Below are positions 55,680-64,000 of a DNA stretch of 64,000 bases, piece by piece. The stretch spans positions 124,001-188,000 of the forward strand of contig NZ_JABVXC010000001.1 in the NCBI RefSeq assembly GCF_013349955.1. Direction: 5' to 3'. The translations under genes were made by a program, and so were the position numbers. The first letter of the stretch is position 1, and the number at the start of each line of letters is the position of its first letter. The notes beneath the pieces are model-generated. The model did no database searches. It saw nothing but the letters and a program-made list of their open reading frames with translations, and was not told the DNA's origin. This DNA is from Onishia taeanensis. Lineage in GTDB: Bacteria; Pseudomonadota; Gammaproteobacteria; Pseudomonadales; Halomonadaceae.

Positions 55680-57254
55680 ATGACGCATGACGACGACCCC
55701 ATCCTGACCCCCGGGCAGGACAACAAGCAGCTACTTGGGCTGGATTTCCACAACCCCGTCTTTCCCGTTTCCGCTCTGGCCATCCTGGCCTTTATTCTCT
55801 ATGCCTTGATCTACCCCGATCAGTCCAACAGCCAAATGACAGCGGCCCGCGGCTTTGCCATCGAGCACTTCGACTGGCTATTCATGATCGCCGGCAATGT
55901 CTTCGTGATCCTGTGCCTGGCACTGATCGTCATGCCCCTCGGGCGTATCCGCCTGGGTGGCCCATCCGCCCGTCCCGAGCATTCCACGATCTCCTGGTTC
56001 AGCATGCTGTTCGCCGCGGGTATGGGCATCGGCCTGATGTTCTGGAGCGTGGCCGAACCGGTGGCCTACTACACCGACTGGTACGGCACACCGCTGAATG
56101 CCGCCCCAGGCACCCCGCAAGGGGCCAGTGCCGCCATGGGCGCCACCATGTTCCACTGGGGCCTGCATCCCTGGGCGATCTATGCGGTGGTCGGCCTGTC
56201 GCTGGCTTTCTTCGCCTACAACCGGGGACTGCCGCTGACCCTGCGCTCGGCCTTCACCCCCTTGTTGGGCCAGCATGTGCGTGGATGGCTCGGCCACGTG
56301 ATCGACATTGTCGCGGTGCTGTCGACCATCTTCGGCCTGGCCACCTCGCTGGGCTTCGGCGCTACCCAAGCCGCTGGCGGCCTCAACTACCTGTTCGACA
56401 TCCCCAACACGCTAGGCACGCAGCTCGCCATCATCGTCGGTGTCACCGCCGTGGCGCTGTACTCGGTATGGCGCGGGATCGACGGCGGAGTGAAGCTGTT
56501 CTCCAACATCAACATGGTGATCGCGCTAGTGCTGTTGCTATTCGTGATCTTCACCGGTTCCACGCTGCTGTTCGTCAACGGCCTGTGGGACACCAGCGTG
56601 GCCTACCTGACGCATATCCTTCCGCTGTCCAACTGGGTGGGCCGCGATGACCAGACCTGGTTCCACGGCTGGACGGTGTTCTACTGGGCCTGGTGGATCT
56701 CCTGGTCACCCTTCGTCGGCATGTTCATTGCCCGGGTCTCTCGGGGACGCACCGTGCGCGAGTTCCTGATGGCGGTGCTGCTGGTGCCGACACTGGTCAC
56801 CGGCGTCTGGATGACCGCCTTCGGCGGCAACGCCCTCGCCCAGTCCGCGAATGGCGTCGGAGAGTTGGCCAACGGCATCGGCGAGGTCTCACTGGCGATG
56901 TTCCAGATGCTCGAGCAGCTGCCGCTGACGACCCTTACCTCGACCATGGCCATCATTCTGGTACTGGTGTTCTTCATCACCTCGTCCGACTCCGGATCGC
57001 TGGTGATCGACAGCATCACCGCCGGGGGCAAGATCGACGCGCCGCGCAGCCAGCGAGTCTTCTGGGCCACCCTGGAAGGGGTCATTGCCGGCATCCTGCT
57101 CTACGGCGGTGGTGACAAGGCCCTGGGCGCCCTTCAGGCCGGCGCCGTGACCACCGGCCTTCCCTTTACCTTCATCCTGCTGGTGATGTGTGTGGGCCTG
57201 GTCAAGAGCCTGAGAGAAGAGCATCGCAGCCTGTCGCGCGCAGCCACCGCCTGA
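55680..57254 (+). CDS. BCCT-family transporter, third copy
   Basis: A 524-residue carrier, clearly less similar to the two tandem copies than they are to each other. The N-terminus is short (MTHDDDPILTPGQDNKQLLG). Signatures are AAGMGIGLMFWSVAEPVAYY, FHWGLHPWAIYA and WAWWISWSPFVGMFIARVSR. The start is ATG 55680, with AGAGGA ahead; a longer upstream frame is not supported. Position within the demethylation cluster points to glycine betaine uptake for catabolism. A strong terminator follows. A TTCGCGACAA half-site at 55596, as upstream of glyA, lies in the promoter region, without a partner. Confidence 0.92.
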   Translation: MTHDDDPILTPGQDNKQLLGLDFHNPVFPVSALAILAFILYALIYPDQSNSQMTAARGFAIEHFDWLFMIAGNVFVILCLALIVMPLGRIRLGGPSARPEHSTISWFSMLFAAGMGIGLMFWSVAEPVAYYTDWYGTPLNAAPGTPQGASAAMGATMFHWGLHPWAIYAVVGLSLAFFAYNRGLPLTLRSAFTPLLGQHVRGWLGHVIDIVAVLSTIFGLATSLGFGATQAAGGLNYLFDIPNTLGTQLAIIVGVTAVALYSVWRGIDGGVKLFSNINMVIALVLLLFVIFTGSTLLFVNGLWDTSVAYLTHILPLSNWVGRDDQTWFHGWTVFYWAWWISWSPFVGMFIARVSRGRTVREFLMAVLLVPTLVTGVWMTAFGGNALAQSANGVGELANGIGEVSLAMFQMLEQLPLTTLTSTMAIILVLVFFITSSDSGSLVIDSITAGGKIDAPRSQRVFWATLEGVIAGILLYGGGDKALGALQAGAVTTGLPFTFILLVMCVGLVKSLREEHRSLSRAATA

Positions 57255-57276
57255 CCCTCGTCTCGCCCAGTGACAT

Positions 57277-57304
57277 GCTGCCCCCGGCCGGTGCCGGGGG
57301 CAGC
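57277..57304 (+). terminator. terminator after third BCCT gene
   Basis: A 12-bp GC-rich stem, GCTGCCCCCGGC with its complement, on a 4-base loop, followed by GTCGCTTTCTCC. Confidence 0.75.
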
Positions 57305-57502
57305 GTCGCTTTCTCCATTTCCCCGCGGTGTGGCGGCTGAATGTCAGGGAAAATACGTCAGGGACTCGACCTCAAAGGACCAACTGGGCATGGTGGTAAG
57401 CACAGCGCCGAGCGCAAACTCGGTTAGCCGCCGAACACGTCGGACGCCGCTAGCTGCTAAATACTCATCCTCATGATCACCGACACCAAGGAGGTACCCC
57501 CC

Positions 57503-58036
57503 ATGTCGTCCTTTTTCACCCGCCGCCTGTGCATGACAGGCCTGCTGTCGCTTCTGGCCCTGGCGCCCAACGCTTTCGCCCAGCAAACGTCATCGAACCA
57601 AGCCCGCACCGATATCACCACCGAGCAATTCAATGACTGGGAGGTGGTATGTCCTAGCGACAGCAGCCAGGGCAATTGCACCATGAACCAGGTGATCAGT
57701 AATGCGGATAGCAGCCAGCCCTTGATGCGCGTCGTGGTCGCTTACCCGCCGCAGCTCGAGGGCAGCCCAGCGATGACCTTTCTGACGCCGCTAGGCGTGC
57801 GCCTGGCTCCCGGCCTACAGTTGAGTGCGGGAAGCAGCCAACCCGCCAAGTTCCCCTACCAGGTGTGCCTGGAGCAGGGCTGCCGCGCCGACCTACCGCT
57901 CGAACCGGCGATGTTCCAGGCGCTGCGCTCCGGCAGCAGCGCGACCCTGAGCCTGGTCGGCCCCCGCGGTAACCGCATGGACCTGGATATTTCCCTGATG
58001 GGCTTCACCGATGCCAGCCAACGCATCGCCCCCTGA
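57503..58036 (+). CDS. IalB-family secreted protein
   Basis: A 177-residue exported protein of the invasion-associated locus B family, a name from Bartonella that does not imply virulence here. The signal peptide is MSSFFTRRLCMTGLLSLLAL with cleavage near AFAQ. The mature part begins with the family pattern FNDWEVVCPSDSSQGNCTMN and ends with GFTDASQRI; CLEQGC is another typical pair of Cys. A textbook AAGGAGGT lies 8 bases before ATG 57503. It is transcribed alone; no functional link to the betaine genes is evident. Confidence 0.82.
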   Translation: MSSFFTRRLCMTGLLSLLALAPNAFAQQTSSNQARTDITTEQFNDWEVVCPSDSSQGNCTMNQVISNADSSQPLMRVVVAYPPQLEGSPAMTFLTPLGVRLAPGLQLSAGSSQPAKFPYQVCLEQGCRADLPLEPAMFQALRSGSSATLSLVGPRGNRMDLDISLMGFTDASQRIAP

Positions 58037-58061
58037 CGGCCGGTCGCCTCCAGCAGCAAGC

Positions 58062-58087
58062 AAAAACCCCGGCACACAAGGCCGGGG
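58062..58087. terminator. bidirectional terminator between ialB-like gene and etfB
   Basis: CCCCGGC and GCCGGGG form a 7-bp stem; AAAAA on the left gives a T-run on the minus strand. It lies between convergent ends, 30 bases after the plus-strand stop. The remaining 145 bases to etfB hold nothing recognised. Confidence 0.7.
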
Positions 58088-58232
58088 CTTAGACACAGTG
58101 ACGCCTTGAGAAAACGTCGCTACAGGATGGAACCTTCGCCCGCTCATGTGGCGAAGGCGGCACCGGCGGTCGTGTGACGTCTGCCAGCGCCTGCCCGCTG
58201 CGCATAGGGTGCGGCTAGACAGAGGCGCCTAC

Positions 58233-59036
58233 CTAGCGCAGCACGCCTTCTTCCTTCAGCAGCTTATAGACCGCCTCGGCGCCCTGCTCCGCGGTGACGT
58301 CGGTGAGTACCTGGCCACCACCTCCTTCGGCCTTGGCGGCGGCGGCCTTGAAGCGGTCGCGGGCCGAGGCGGCCTTGACGATCTTCAACCGCTTGGGCCG
58401 CTTGCGAGCGGGATTGAACTGCCACTCGGCCAACTCGACGTCGGCCGCTACCGGCGCCTCGTTAACCTCCAGTCGGCCCCGTTGCGCGGGACCAAAGGCG
58501 CTCTGGCGCGGCGCCGGTGCGGCGGCATCGACGGTCAGGATAGCCGGCAGGCGCACCTTGAGACGCCGGCGCTGGCCTCTCGGCAGCGCCTGCAACACCG
58601 TGGCGACGCCAGCTGAGACGTCTTCGACGGCCGCCAGGCCACTGACCAACGGCCAGCCCAGGCGCTCGGCCAGCAAGTAAGGCAAGAGACCCGAACCCTC
58701 GCCCTGCTCGGCCCGCTCACCAGTGATCACCAACTGCGGCGGTGCTGCCTTCAGGGCCTCGGCCAAGGCAGGCAGTGCATCGCTGTTCTCGGGCTGCTCG
58801 ATCAGGGTCAGGGCATCGAAGCCCATGCCGAGATAGCCGCGCAGCGCTGCCTCGTTGCCTGCATCCAGCCTGCCGGCGTGGAGCAATCCGATATCGGCAC
58901 CGGGCAAGCTACGCGCCAACTCTACCCCACGGGCATCCTGGTCGGCGCGCCGGCTTCGGCCGGTCACCGGATGGCGCCCCACGGAGACCAGTACGGTTAC
59001 CGCGAGCCCCTCTATTGCGTGAGTATCAGGCTGCAT
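58233..59036 (-). CDS. electron-transfer flavoprotein beta-type subunit of dimethylglycine catabolism
   Basis: A 267-residue ETF beta-family protein (ADQDARGVELARSLPG, GLAAVEDVSAGVATVLQALP). It overlaps the alpha gene by 11 bases, so the two are coupled. In Pseudomonas a matching pair follows dgcA-dgcB and accepts electrons from dimethylglycine demethylation; the same order is seen here. The sequence is more divergent than housekeeping ETF, fitting a dedicated pathway copy. Complete, with no signal peptide. Confidence 0.87.
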   Translation of the reverse strand: MQPDTHAIEGLAVTVLVSVGRHPVTGRSRRADQDARGVELARSLPGADIGLLHAGRLDAGNEAALRGYLGMGFDALTLIEQPENSDALPALAEALKAAPPQLVITGERAEQGEGSGLLPYLLAERLGWPLVSGLAAVEDVSAGVATVLQALPRGQRRRLKVRLPAILTVDAAAPAPRQSAFGPAQRGRLEVNEAPVAADVELAEWQFNPARKRPKRLKIVKAASARDRFKAAAAKAEGGGGQVLTDVTAEQGAEAVYKLLKEEGVLR

Positions 59037-60306
59037 TGCGCTTCTCCTCCCTTGCCTGCTCCACCAGCGCCACCAGGGCTTCGAGCACCTTCGCCGAGTC
59101 GCCGATGACCGCCAGATCGGCGCGCTTGATCATATCGCAGCCGGGATCCATGTTGATGGCCACCACCTTGTCGCAGCTCTGAATGCCCTGGAGATGCTGA
59201 ATGGCCCCGCTGATGCCCACCGCCACGTAGACCCGCGCGGTGACCCAGGTGCCGGTGGCGCCGACCTGGCGGTTGCGGGCCATGAAGCCGTCGTCCACCG
59301 CCACCCGGGAAGCCCCTTCGGTGGCGCCCAGCACCTCGGCGGCATGATGGAAACCGTCCCAGTCACGCACGCCGTTGCCGGCCGAGAGAATAAACTCGGC
59401 CTCGGACAGCGCCACACCCGCCGGATCCACCGCCACCTGGCCAAGATCCTCGATGCGCGAAAGCCGGGCAGGCAGCGCCTGGGGCAGTGTCAGCTCGCTG
59501 GCCGCATGGCGCGTGTCGCTGACCGGCTCGGCACACTCGGCCAGTGCCAGCGCGAAGCGCGGCAGCGGTCGCTGAATGTCCAGACTGCCGGCTGCGCCCC
59601 GGGCGGTACAGCTCCAGCCGAGATCGGCCTCGTCGCTGGCCTCTAACTGCCACACGCCTGTGGCCGGACGCTCGCCAAGGCGTGCCGCCAGACGGCGCCC
59701 CAGATCGGCACCACCCAGTTTGGAATCCGGTATCAGCCAGTGGCGCGGGGTCCAGGCGTTCTCCACGGCGACCAGGGCGCCGAGCCGAGCCTCCGGGGCA
59801 AAGCCTTCGACCTCGGGACCGTCCAGATGCAGCAGGCGGTCGATGCCCGCCTCGGCGAAGCCGTCTTCCTTGTGATCACCAAAGATCACCGCCAGCACCG
59901 CACCGGGGGCGGCCGGATCGGCATCGGCCAGCTGACGAGCCAGGCCCAACAAGTCTCGGTCATGCCCGGTCAGGCGTCCGCCGGCCATATCCGGCACCAC
60001 CGTCACCAGGAAGGCCGGCGACTCGATCTCGACCAGCGGCTTGCTCTGGGCGGCCGCCTTGGCGGCCCGGCCGCCACCGGCGCCCTGCTGGACGCCGCTG
60101 CGGTCGATGCGCTTGAGGCCATTGGGGCCCATGAAACCCACGACATGAGGATTCCTGCGCACCAGGCCATGGGGGCCGACCCACTCGCTGGCCGCTCCTT
60201 GGCCGGCACTTCTGCCCAGTTCAGCCAGCACTTCGAGGTGCTGCGGATGCAGCCGGTTACGGGCAATCCATTCCTTGCGGGGGTCTCGACGCAATATCTC
60301 GCTCAT
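59026..60306 (-). CDS. electron-transfer flavoprotein alpha-type subunit of dimethylglycine catabolism
   Basis: 426 residues, larger than housekeeping EtfA (about 310) because of an extended N-terminal region. The C-terminal FAD domain carries FILSAGNGVRDW, GATGTWVTARVYVAVGISGA and VVAINMDPGCDMIKRADLAV, close to the usual ETF-alpha pattern. The start is the ATG at 60306 that overlaps the dgcB stop as TGATG; a GTG one codon earlier is less likely. It works with the beta subunit to move electrons from DgcA, probably through DgcB, to the quinone pool. Confidence 0.88.
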   Translation of the reverse strand: MSEILRRDPRKEWIARNRLHPQHLEVLAELGRSAGQGAASEWVGPHGLVRRNPHVVGFMGPNGLKRIDRSGVQQGAGGGRAAKAAAQSKPLVEIESPAFLVTVVPDMAGGRLTGHDRDLLGLARQLADADPAAPGAVLAVIFGDHKEDGFAEAGIDRLLHLDGPEVEGFAPEARLGALVAVENAWTPRHWLIPDSKLGGADLGRRLAARLGERPATGVWQLEASDEADLGWSCTARGAAGSLDIQRPLPRFALALAECAEPVSDTRHAASELTLPQALPARLSRIEDLGQVAVDPAGVALSEAEFILSAGNGVRDWDGFHHAAEVLGATEGASRVAVDDGFMARNRQVGATGTWVTARVYVAVGISGAIQHLQGIQSCDKVVAINMDPGCDMIKRADLAVIGDSAKVLEALVALVEQAREEKRNAA

Positions 60307-62312
60307 CACAACACCTCCGCGGCCTGAGCCTCTTGTGTCTGGGAGCGCTCGCCGGTGCTCGCCGGCGCCGCGATCAGCGCATCGGCCACGAGCTCAGCGA
60401 TATCGCGGACCTCGGCGCTGGCGTCAACCACGCCTTCGAGCATGGCGGTACATTGCGGGCAACCCACCGCCACCAGCTCGGCCCCCGTCTCGCGGACGTC
60501 GCCCATGCGCATATCGGGAATCCGCTGCTTGCCGGGAATGTCGGTGATCGGCGCCCCGCCGCCACCGCCGCAGCAGCGCGAGCGGAATCCGGAGCGCTCC
60601 ATCTCGGCGACCTCGATGCCCAAGGCGCGCAGCACGTTGCGCGGCGCTTCGAACTCGCCGTTGTAGCGGCCGAGATAGCAGGGATCATGATAGGTCACGC
60701 TACCGCCCTTCCAGGGCTTGAAGTGCAGACGACCGGCATCGTACAGCTCGGCGATATAGGTGCTGTGGTGACATACCGCATAGTGCCCGCCCAACTCACC
60801 GTACTCGTTGCCGAGCACGTGGAAGCTGTGCGGGTCGCAGGTCAGGATGCGCTGGAAGCGGTACTGCGACAGGGTAGCGATGTTGCGCTTGGCCAGGCTC
60901 TGGAAGGTGGCTTCGTCGCCCAGGCGACGGGCCACATCGCCGCTATCGCGCTCCTCGTTGCCGAGCACCGCGAAGTCGACGTCGGCGGCGCGCAGCACCT
61001 TGACCAAGGCGCGCAGGGTGCGCTGGTTGCGCATGTCATAGGCACCGTCGCCCAGCCAAAGCAGCACGTCTGCCTGCTGGCGGTCCCGCATCAACGGCAA
61101 TTCCAGATCGGCGGCCCAATGCATCCGTGCGCCAGGGTCGAAGCCGCCGGGATTGTCGGTGGCGATCAGGTTATCGAGCACCTCGGCCCCCTTGTTGGGG
61201 GTATTGCCATGCTCCAGCGTCAAGAAGCGGCGCATATCGACGATGGCATCGACATGCTCGATCATCATCGGGCACTCCTCGACACAGGCGCGACAGGTGG
61301 TGCAGGACCACAGGGTGTCGGCATCCACCAGGGCCTTGCCCTCGCGAGCCACGATGGGCCCATCGGGACTGCCGCGATGCTCGCCCACCGGCTTGCCCCC
61401 AAGCGCTTGTGAGGGGTGGGGGCTGCCGGCATAGTGGGCGTCGCTGCCGCCGGCCATGCCGACGACCATGTCCTGAATCAGCTTCTTGGGATTGAGCGGC
61501 TGGCCAGCGGCGAAGGCAGGACACACGGCTTCGCAGCGACCGCACTGCACGCAGGCATCGAAGCCGAGCAGCTGATTCCAGGTGAAATCGCTAGGCGTTT
61601 CCACCCCGAGCGGGGCCTGCCGATCATCGAGGTTCAAGGCCTTGAGCCCGGTGGACCGATTGCCTTCGCCGCCTTTCGTGGAAAACCGTTCGGGGCGGCG
61701 GTGGAAGGCCAGATGCAGAGCCCCGGCGAAGGCATGCTTCATCGGCCCGCCCCAGGTCATGCCGAACACCATCTCACCCAGGCCCCAGACCAGCACGGCG
61801 CAGAGCGCCAGCGCCAGGACCCAGCTACCGCTCCCTTCGACAAAGCCGTCAGGCAGCAGCCCCACGGCGGGCAGGGTAATGGCGAAGATGCTCAGCGAGA
61901 AGGCCATCAGGCTCTTGGGCAGGCGCATCCACGGACCCTTGGAGAGCCGGGCCGGCGGATTGCGACGGCGGCGAGCCACGAAGCAGCTGCCAACGAACAT
62001 GGTGGCACTGGCGGCGAGCAGCACCCAGCCGAGCACGCCTTCGGCCAGGCCAAGCCCGTGTACCAGCACCATCAGCACGGCGGCGGCGACGAAGCCGCCG
62101 GCGGTGGCCACGTGAGTGTTAGACATCACCTTGTCGCGGGCGACCACATGGTGAAGATCCACCAGATAGCGCCGCGGCATGGCGGCGAGTCCCTTGAGCA
62201 GGTCGACCGGGGCGGAGCGCCCCTGGCGCCACAGACGCACACGCCGCCAGGCGCCAATCACCGCCAGCGCCAGGGAGGCGAAGATCAGGATCGGAAGTAA
62301 GGTATCGAGCAT
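60306..62312 (-). CDS. dgcB: DgcB-like membrane iron-sulfur oxidoreductase
   Basis: A 668-residue protein with four or five hydrophobic helices in the first about 200 residues. Two 4Fe-4S motifs follow, CVQCGRCEAVCP and CTTCRACVEECP, then two Cys-rich CCG domains (the second with SRCCGGGGGAP). This is the HdrD/GlpC-like layout of the Fe-S subunit next to dgcA in pseudomonads. It probably passes electrons from dimethylglycine oxidation to quinone. ATG near 62312 has GAGGTG 6 bases ahead; a GTG three codons earlier is also open. It overlaps etfA at TGATG. Confidence 0.88.
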   Translation of the reverse strand: MLDTLLPILIFASLALAVIGAWRRVRLWRQGRSAPVDLLKGLAAMPRRYLVDLHHVVARDKVMSNTHVATAGGFVAAAVLMVLVHGLGLAEGVLGWVLLAASATMFVGSCFVARRRRNPPARLSKGPWMRLPKSLMAFSLSIFAITLPAVGLLPDGFVEGSGSWVLALALCAVLVWGLGEMVFGMTWGGPMKHAFAGALHLAFHRRPERFSTKGGEGNRSTGLKALNLDDRQAPLGVETPSDFTWNQLLGFDACVQCGRCEAVCPAFAAGQPLNPKKLIQDMVVGMAGGSDAHYAGSPHPSQALGGKPVGEHRGSPDGPIVAREGKALVDADTLWSCTTCRACVEECPMMIEHVDAIVDMRRFLTLEHGNTPNKGAEVLDNLIATDNPGGFDPGARMHWAADLELPLMRDRQQADVLLWLGDGAYDMRNQRTLRALVKVLRAADVDFAVLGNEERDSGDVARRLGDEATFQSLAKRNIATLSQYRFQRILTCDPHSFHVLGNEYGELGGHYAVCHHSTYIAELYDAGRLHFKPWKGGSVTYHDPCYLGRYNGEFEAPRNVLRALGIEVAEMERSGFRSRCCGGGGGAPITDIPGKQRIPDMRMGDVRETGAELVAVGCPQCTAMLEGVVDASAEVRDIAELVADALIAAPASTGERSQTQEAQAAEVL

Positions 62313-62331
62313 CTCGCTCACCTCATCGGCG

Positions 62332-62415
62332 AGCTGGAAGCTGAAAGCCGGAAGCTGGAAGAAAGGGCGAAAAGCGCGGGTTTTCCTTCCAGCTTCAAGC
62401 TTCAGGCTTCCAGCT
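62332..62415. repeat. long imperfect palindrome between dgcA and dgcB
   Basis: A left arm of about 30 bases beginning AGCTGGAAGC and ending GAAGCTGGAAG, and a right arm beginning CTTCCAGCTTC and ending GCTTCCAGCT, around a 14-20-base AT-containing centre. The arms' outer 10 and inner 11 bases match perfectly. They are built from a GAAGCTG-type subrepeat, the style of dispersed REP/MITE-like intergenic elements. It fills nearly the whole gap inside the operon. Confidence 0.75.
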
Positions 62416-62420
62416 AGGGG

Positions 62421-64000
62421 TTAAAAGTCCTTGCAGAGACGTAGCGCGTCGTAGATCGCCGCATGGGTGTTACGCGGTGCGGTGCAGTCACCGAGCCGGA
62501 ACAGCAGCGGCCCCTCACCTTGCTGAGCGTTATCTTCAATCAGGCAAGGCTGCGGCTTGATGGCGTAGAGGGCCTCGAGATCCACCTGCCCCTTGTTGCG
62601 GGACCGATCCTTGAGCGCGTAGTAGAGCGCCTCGTCGGGGCGTACGCCGTTCTCGACCACCACCTGGTCGACCACGCGCTCCTCCTGGGTGCCGGTGTAC
62701 TCGTTCTCGAGCACCGCAACCAGCGAATCGCCCTCCCGGTAGACCTTGTGGAGCATCATGTCGGAGGTCATGATCACCTCCTTCTGATAGAGGCTGCGGT
62801 AATAGGTCGGGAAGGTGGTACCGCCCACCGCCGCTCCGGGTTTGATGTCGTCGGTGACGATCTCGACCTTGGCCCCTTTATCGGCCAGGTAGTCCGCCGC
62901 CGACATGCCCGAAAACTCGCACAGCGCATCGTAAATCAACACGTTCTTGCCCGGCTCGACCTTGCCGTTGAGGATGTCCCAGGTGCTGACCACCAGGCTC
63001 TCCTCGGCGTTTTCCGCATAGCCCCACTCCTCGTGCTGTTCGAGGTAGGGCCGCCCTCCCGTGGCCAGCACCACGATGTCGGGACGCAAATCGAGGATAG
63101 TCGCCTCGTCGGCACGGGTGCCCAGGCGCTGATCGACCTTGAGACGGTCCAACTCGAGCTGGAACCAGCGAGTGATGCCGGCAATCTGGTCGCGCTGGGG
63201 CGCCTTGGAAGCGATGGTGATCTGCCCGCCAAGCTGATCTGCCGCCTCGAACAGGATCACCTCATGGCCCCGCTCGGCGGCTACACGGGCCGCTTCCATG
63301 CCGCCGGGGCCACCGCCGACCACCACGACCTTGCGCTGCTTGCCTTCGGTCTGCTCGATGATATGCGGCAGCCCCAGGTACTCGCGCGAGGTGGCAGCGT
63401 TCTGGATGCACAGCACGTCGAGCCCCTGATACTGACGATCGATGCAGTAGTTGGCGCCGACGCACTGCTTGATCTGATCGACCTGGTCCATCTTGATCTT
63501 GGCGATCAGGTGCGGATCGGCGATATGGGCTCGGGTCATGCCGACCAGGTCCACATAGCCGCCCTCGAGGATACGCTCGGCCTGGTTGGGATCCTTGATG
63601 TTCTGGGCGTGGATGACCGGCGCCTTGACCACTTCCTTGATGCCCGCTGCCAGGTGCAGGAAGGGCTCCGGCGGATAGGCCATGTTGGGGATGACGTTGG
63701 CCAGGGTGTCGTGGGTATCGCAGCCCGACCCCACCACGCCGAAGAAGTCCACCTTGCCGGTGGCATCGTAGTAGGCGGCGATCTGCTTCATGTCGTCATG
63801 CGACAGGCCGTCCGGGTGAAACTCGTCGCCGCAGATACGCATGCCGACCACGAAGTCGTCGCCGACTTCGGCGCGCACGGCCTTGAGCACTTCCATACCG
63901 AAGCGCATACGGTTCTCGAAGCTGCCACCCCACTGGTCGGTCCGCTTGTTGACGCGCGGGCTCCAGAACTGGTCGATCAGGTGCTGGTGCACGGCAGACA
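62421..64000 (-). CDS. dgcA: dimethylglycine demethylase DgcA-like flavoprotein, 5'-truncated by window edge
   Basis: The frame stays open to the right edge; about 526 C-terminal residues are present of an expected 680-690. The visible part starts inside an old-yellow-enzyme TIM barrel (HLIDQFWSPRVNKRTDQWGG), then a Cys cluster for a 4Fe-4S site (CVGANYC, VLCIQNAA), an FAD/NAD motif VVVVGGGPGGMEAARVAAER and a C-terminal dinucleotide domain. The layout is that of 2,4-dienoyl-CoA reductase/trimethylamine dehydrogenase relatives. With dgcB and etf genes following, it is DgcA, which converts dimethylglycine to sarcosine. A GTG at 63992 is internal, not the start. Confidence 0.9.
   Translation of the reverse strand, partial: SAVHQHLIDQFWSPRVNKRTDQWGGSFENRMRFGMEVLKAVRAEVGDDFVVGMRICGDEFHPDGLSHDDMKQIAAYYDATGKVDFFGVVGSGCDTHDTLANVIPNMAYPPEPFLHLAAGIKEVVKAPVIHAQNIKDPNQAERILEGGYVDLVGMTRAHIADPHLIAKIKMDQVDQIKQCVGANYCIDRQYQGLDVLCIQNAATSREYLGLPHIIEQTEGKQRKVVVVGGGPGGMEAARVAAERGHEVILFEAADQLGGQITIASKAPQRDQIAGITRWFQLELDRLKVDQRLGTRADEATILDLRPDIVVLATGGRPYLEQHEEWGYAENAEESLVVSTWDILNGKVEPGKNVLIYDALCEFSGMSAADYLADKGAKVEIVTDDIKPGAAVGGTTFPTYYRSLYQKEVIMTSDMMLHKVYREGDSLVAVLENEYTGTQEERVVDQVVVENGVRPDEALYYALKDRSRNKGQVDLEALYAIKPQPCLIEDNAQQGEGPLLFRLGDCTAPRNTHAAIYDALRLCKDF

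Noticed and set aside
63992..64000. GTG at 63992 as the start of dgcA
   Set aside because: It falls inside the conserved flavoprotein barrel motif, and the frame remains open to the window edge, so the gene is truncated rather than starting here.

Overview
The window comes from a GC-rich gammaproteobacterium. It is most likely a member of the Halomonadaceae (Halomonas-like), an inference from three things: the protein style, the abundance of BCCT, TRAP and SSS solute carriers, and a complete aerobic glycine-betaine catabolon. No rRNA, tRNA, CRISPR array, intact insertion sequence or phage gene was seen. Both ends cut genes: dgoD at the left and dgcA at the right.

1-11.1 kb, galactoside use. 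A plus-strand run encodes galactonate dehydratase (5' end missing), KDGal kinase, KDPGal aldolase, an SMP-30 type lactonase, a GH36 alpha-galactosidase and a GH42 beta-galactosidase. A convergent SSS sodium/sugar symporter follows. This is the De Ley-Doudoroff route fed by hydrolysed galactosides. An AEC carrier is divergent from the symporter, and their shared promoter region holds GntR-type palindromes.

11.1-23.4 kb, mixed accessory block. It holds a Tat-exported PhoD phosphatase, a lower-GC mqo gene bracketed by two related terminator repeats, a secreted PHP-domain hydrolase and a PQQ-type aldose dehydrogenase. It also holds a second copy of gbcB with duplicated upstream DNA, a decayed TRAP permease fragment, a TauE/SafE carrier and a gamma-glutamyltransferase-like Ntn hydrolase.

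23.4-28.4 kb, NAD-linked formate dehydrogenase. A large molybdopterin subunit and a fused NuoE/NuoF-type subunit are followed by a small unknown protein.

28.7-33.5 kb. Two tandem units, each a UspA-like protein followed by a BCCT carrier with a GTG start, look like one duplicated module.

33.5-42 kb. Here lie a DEDDh exonuclease with a cNMP/CBS/DUF294 protein, a DUF4168 secreted protein, a TRAP transporter (DctP plus fused DctQM) and an EAL phosphodiesterase.

42-64 kb, betaine demethylation. The minus-strand operon is glyA-soxB-soxD-soxA-soxG-purU. It is followed by a GbdR-like regulator, divergent gbcB/gbcA, glutathione-independent formaldehyde dehydrogenase, a third BCCT carrier, an IalB-like protein, and dgcA-dgcB-etfA-etfB. 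Together these import betaine, strip its three methyl groups (GbcAB, DgcAB/Etf, SoxBDAG) and convert the C1 units to serine, formate and CO2 (GlyA, FdhA, PurU, formate dehydrogenase). A direct repeat of GTCGC half-sites recurs upstream of gbcA/gbcB, of the second gbcB and, with different spacing, of glyA; it is the best candidate for the regulator's operator.
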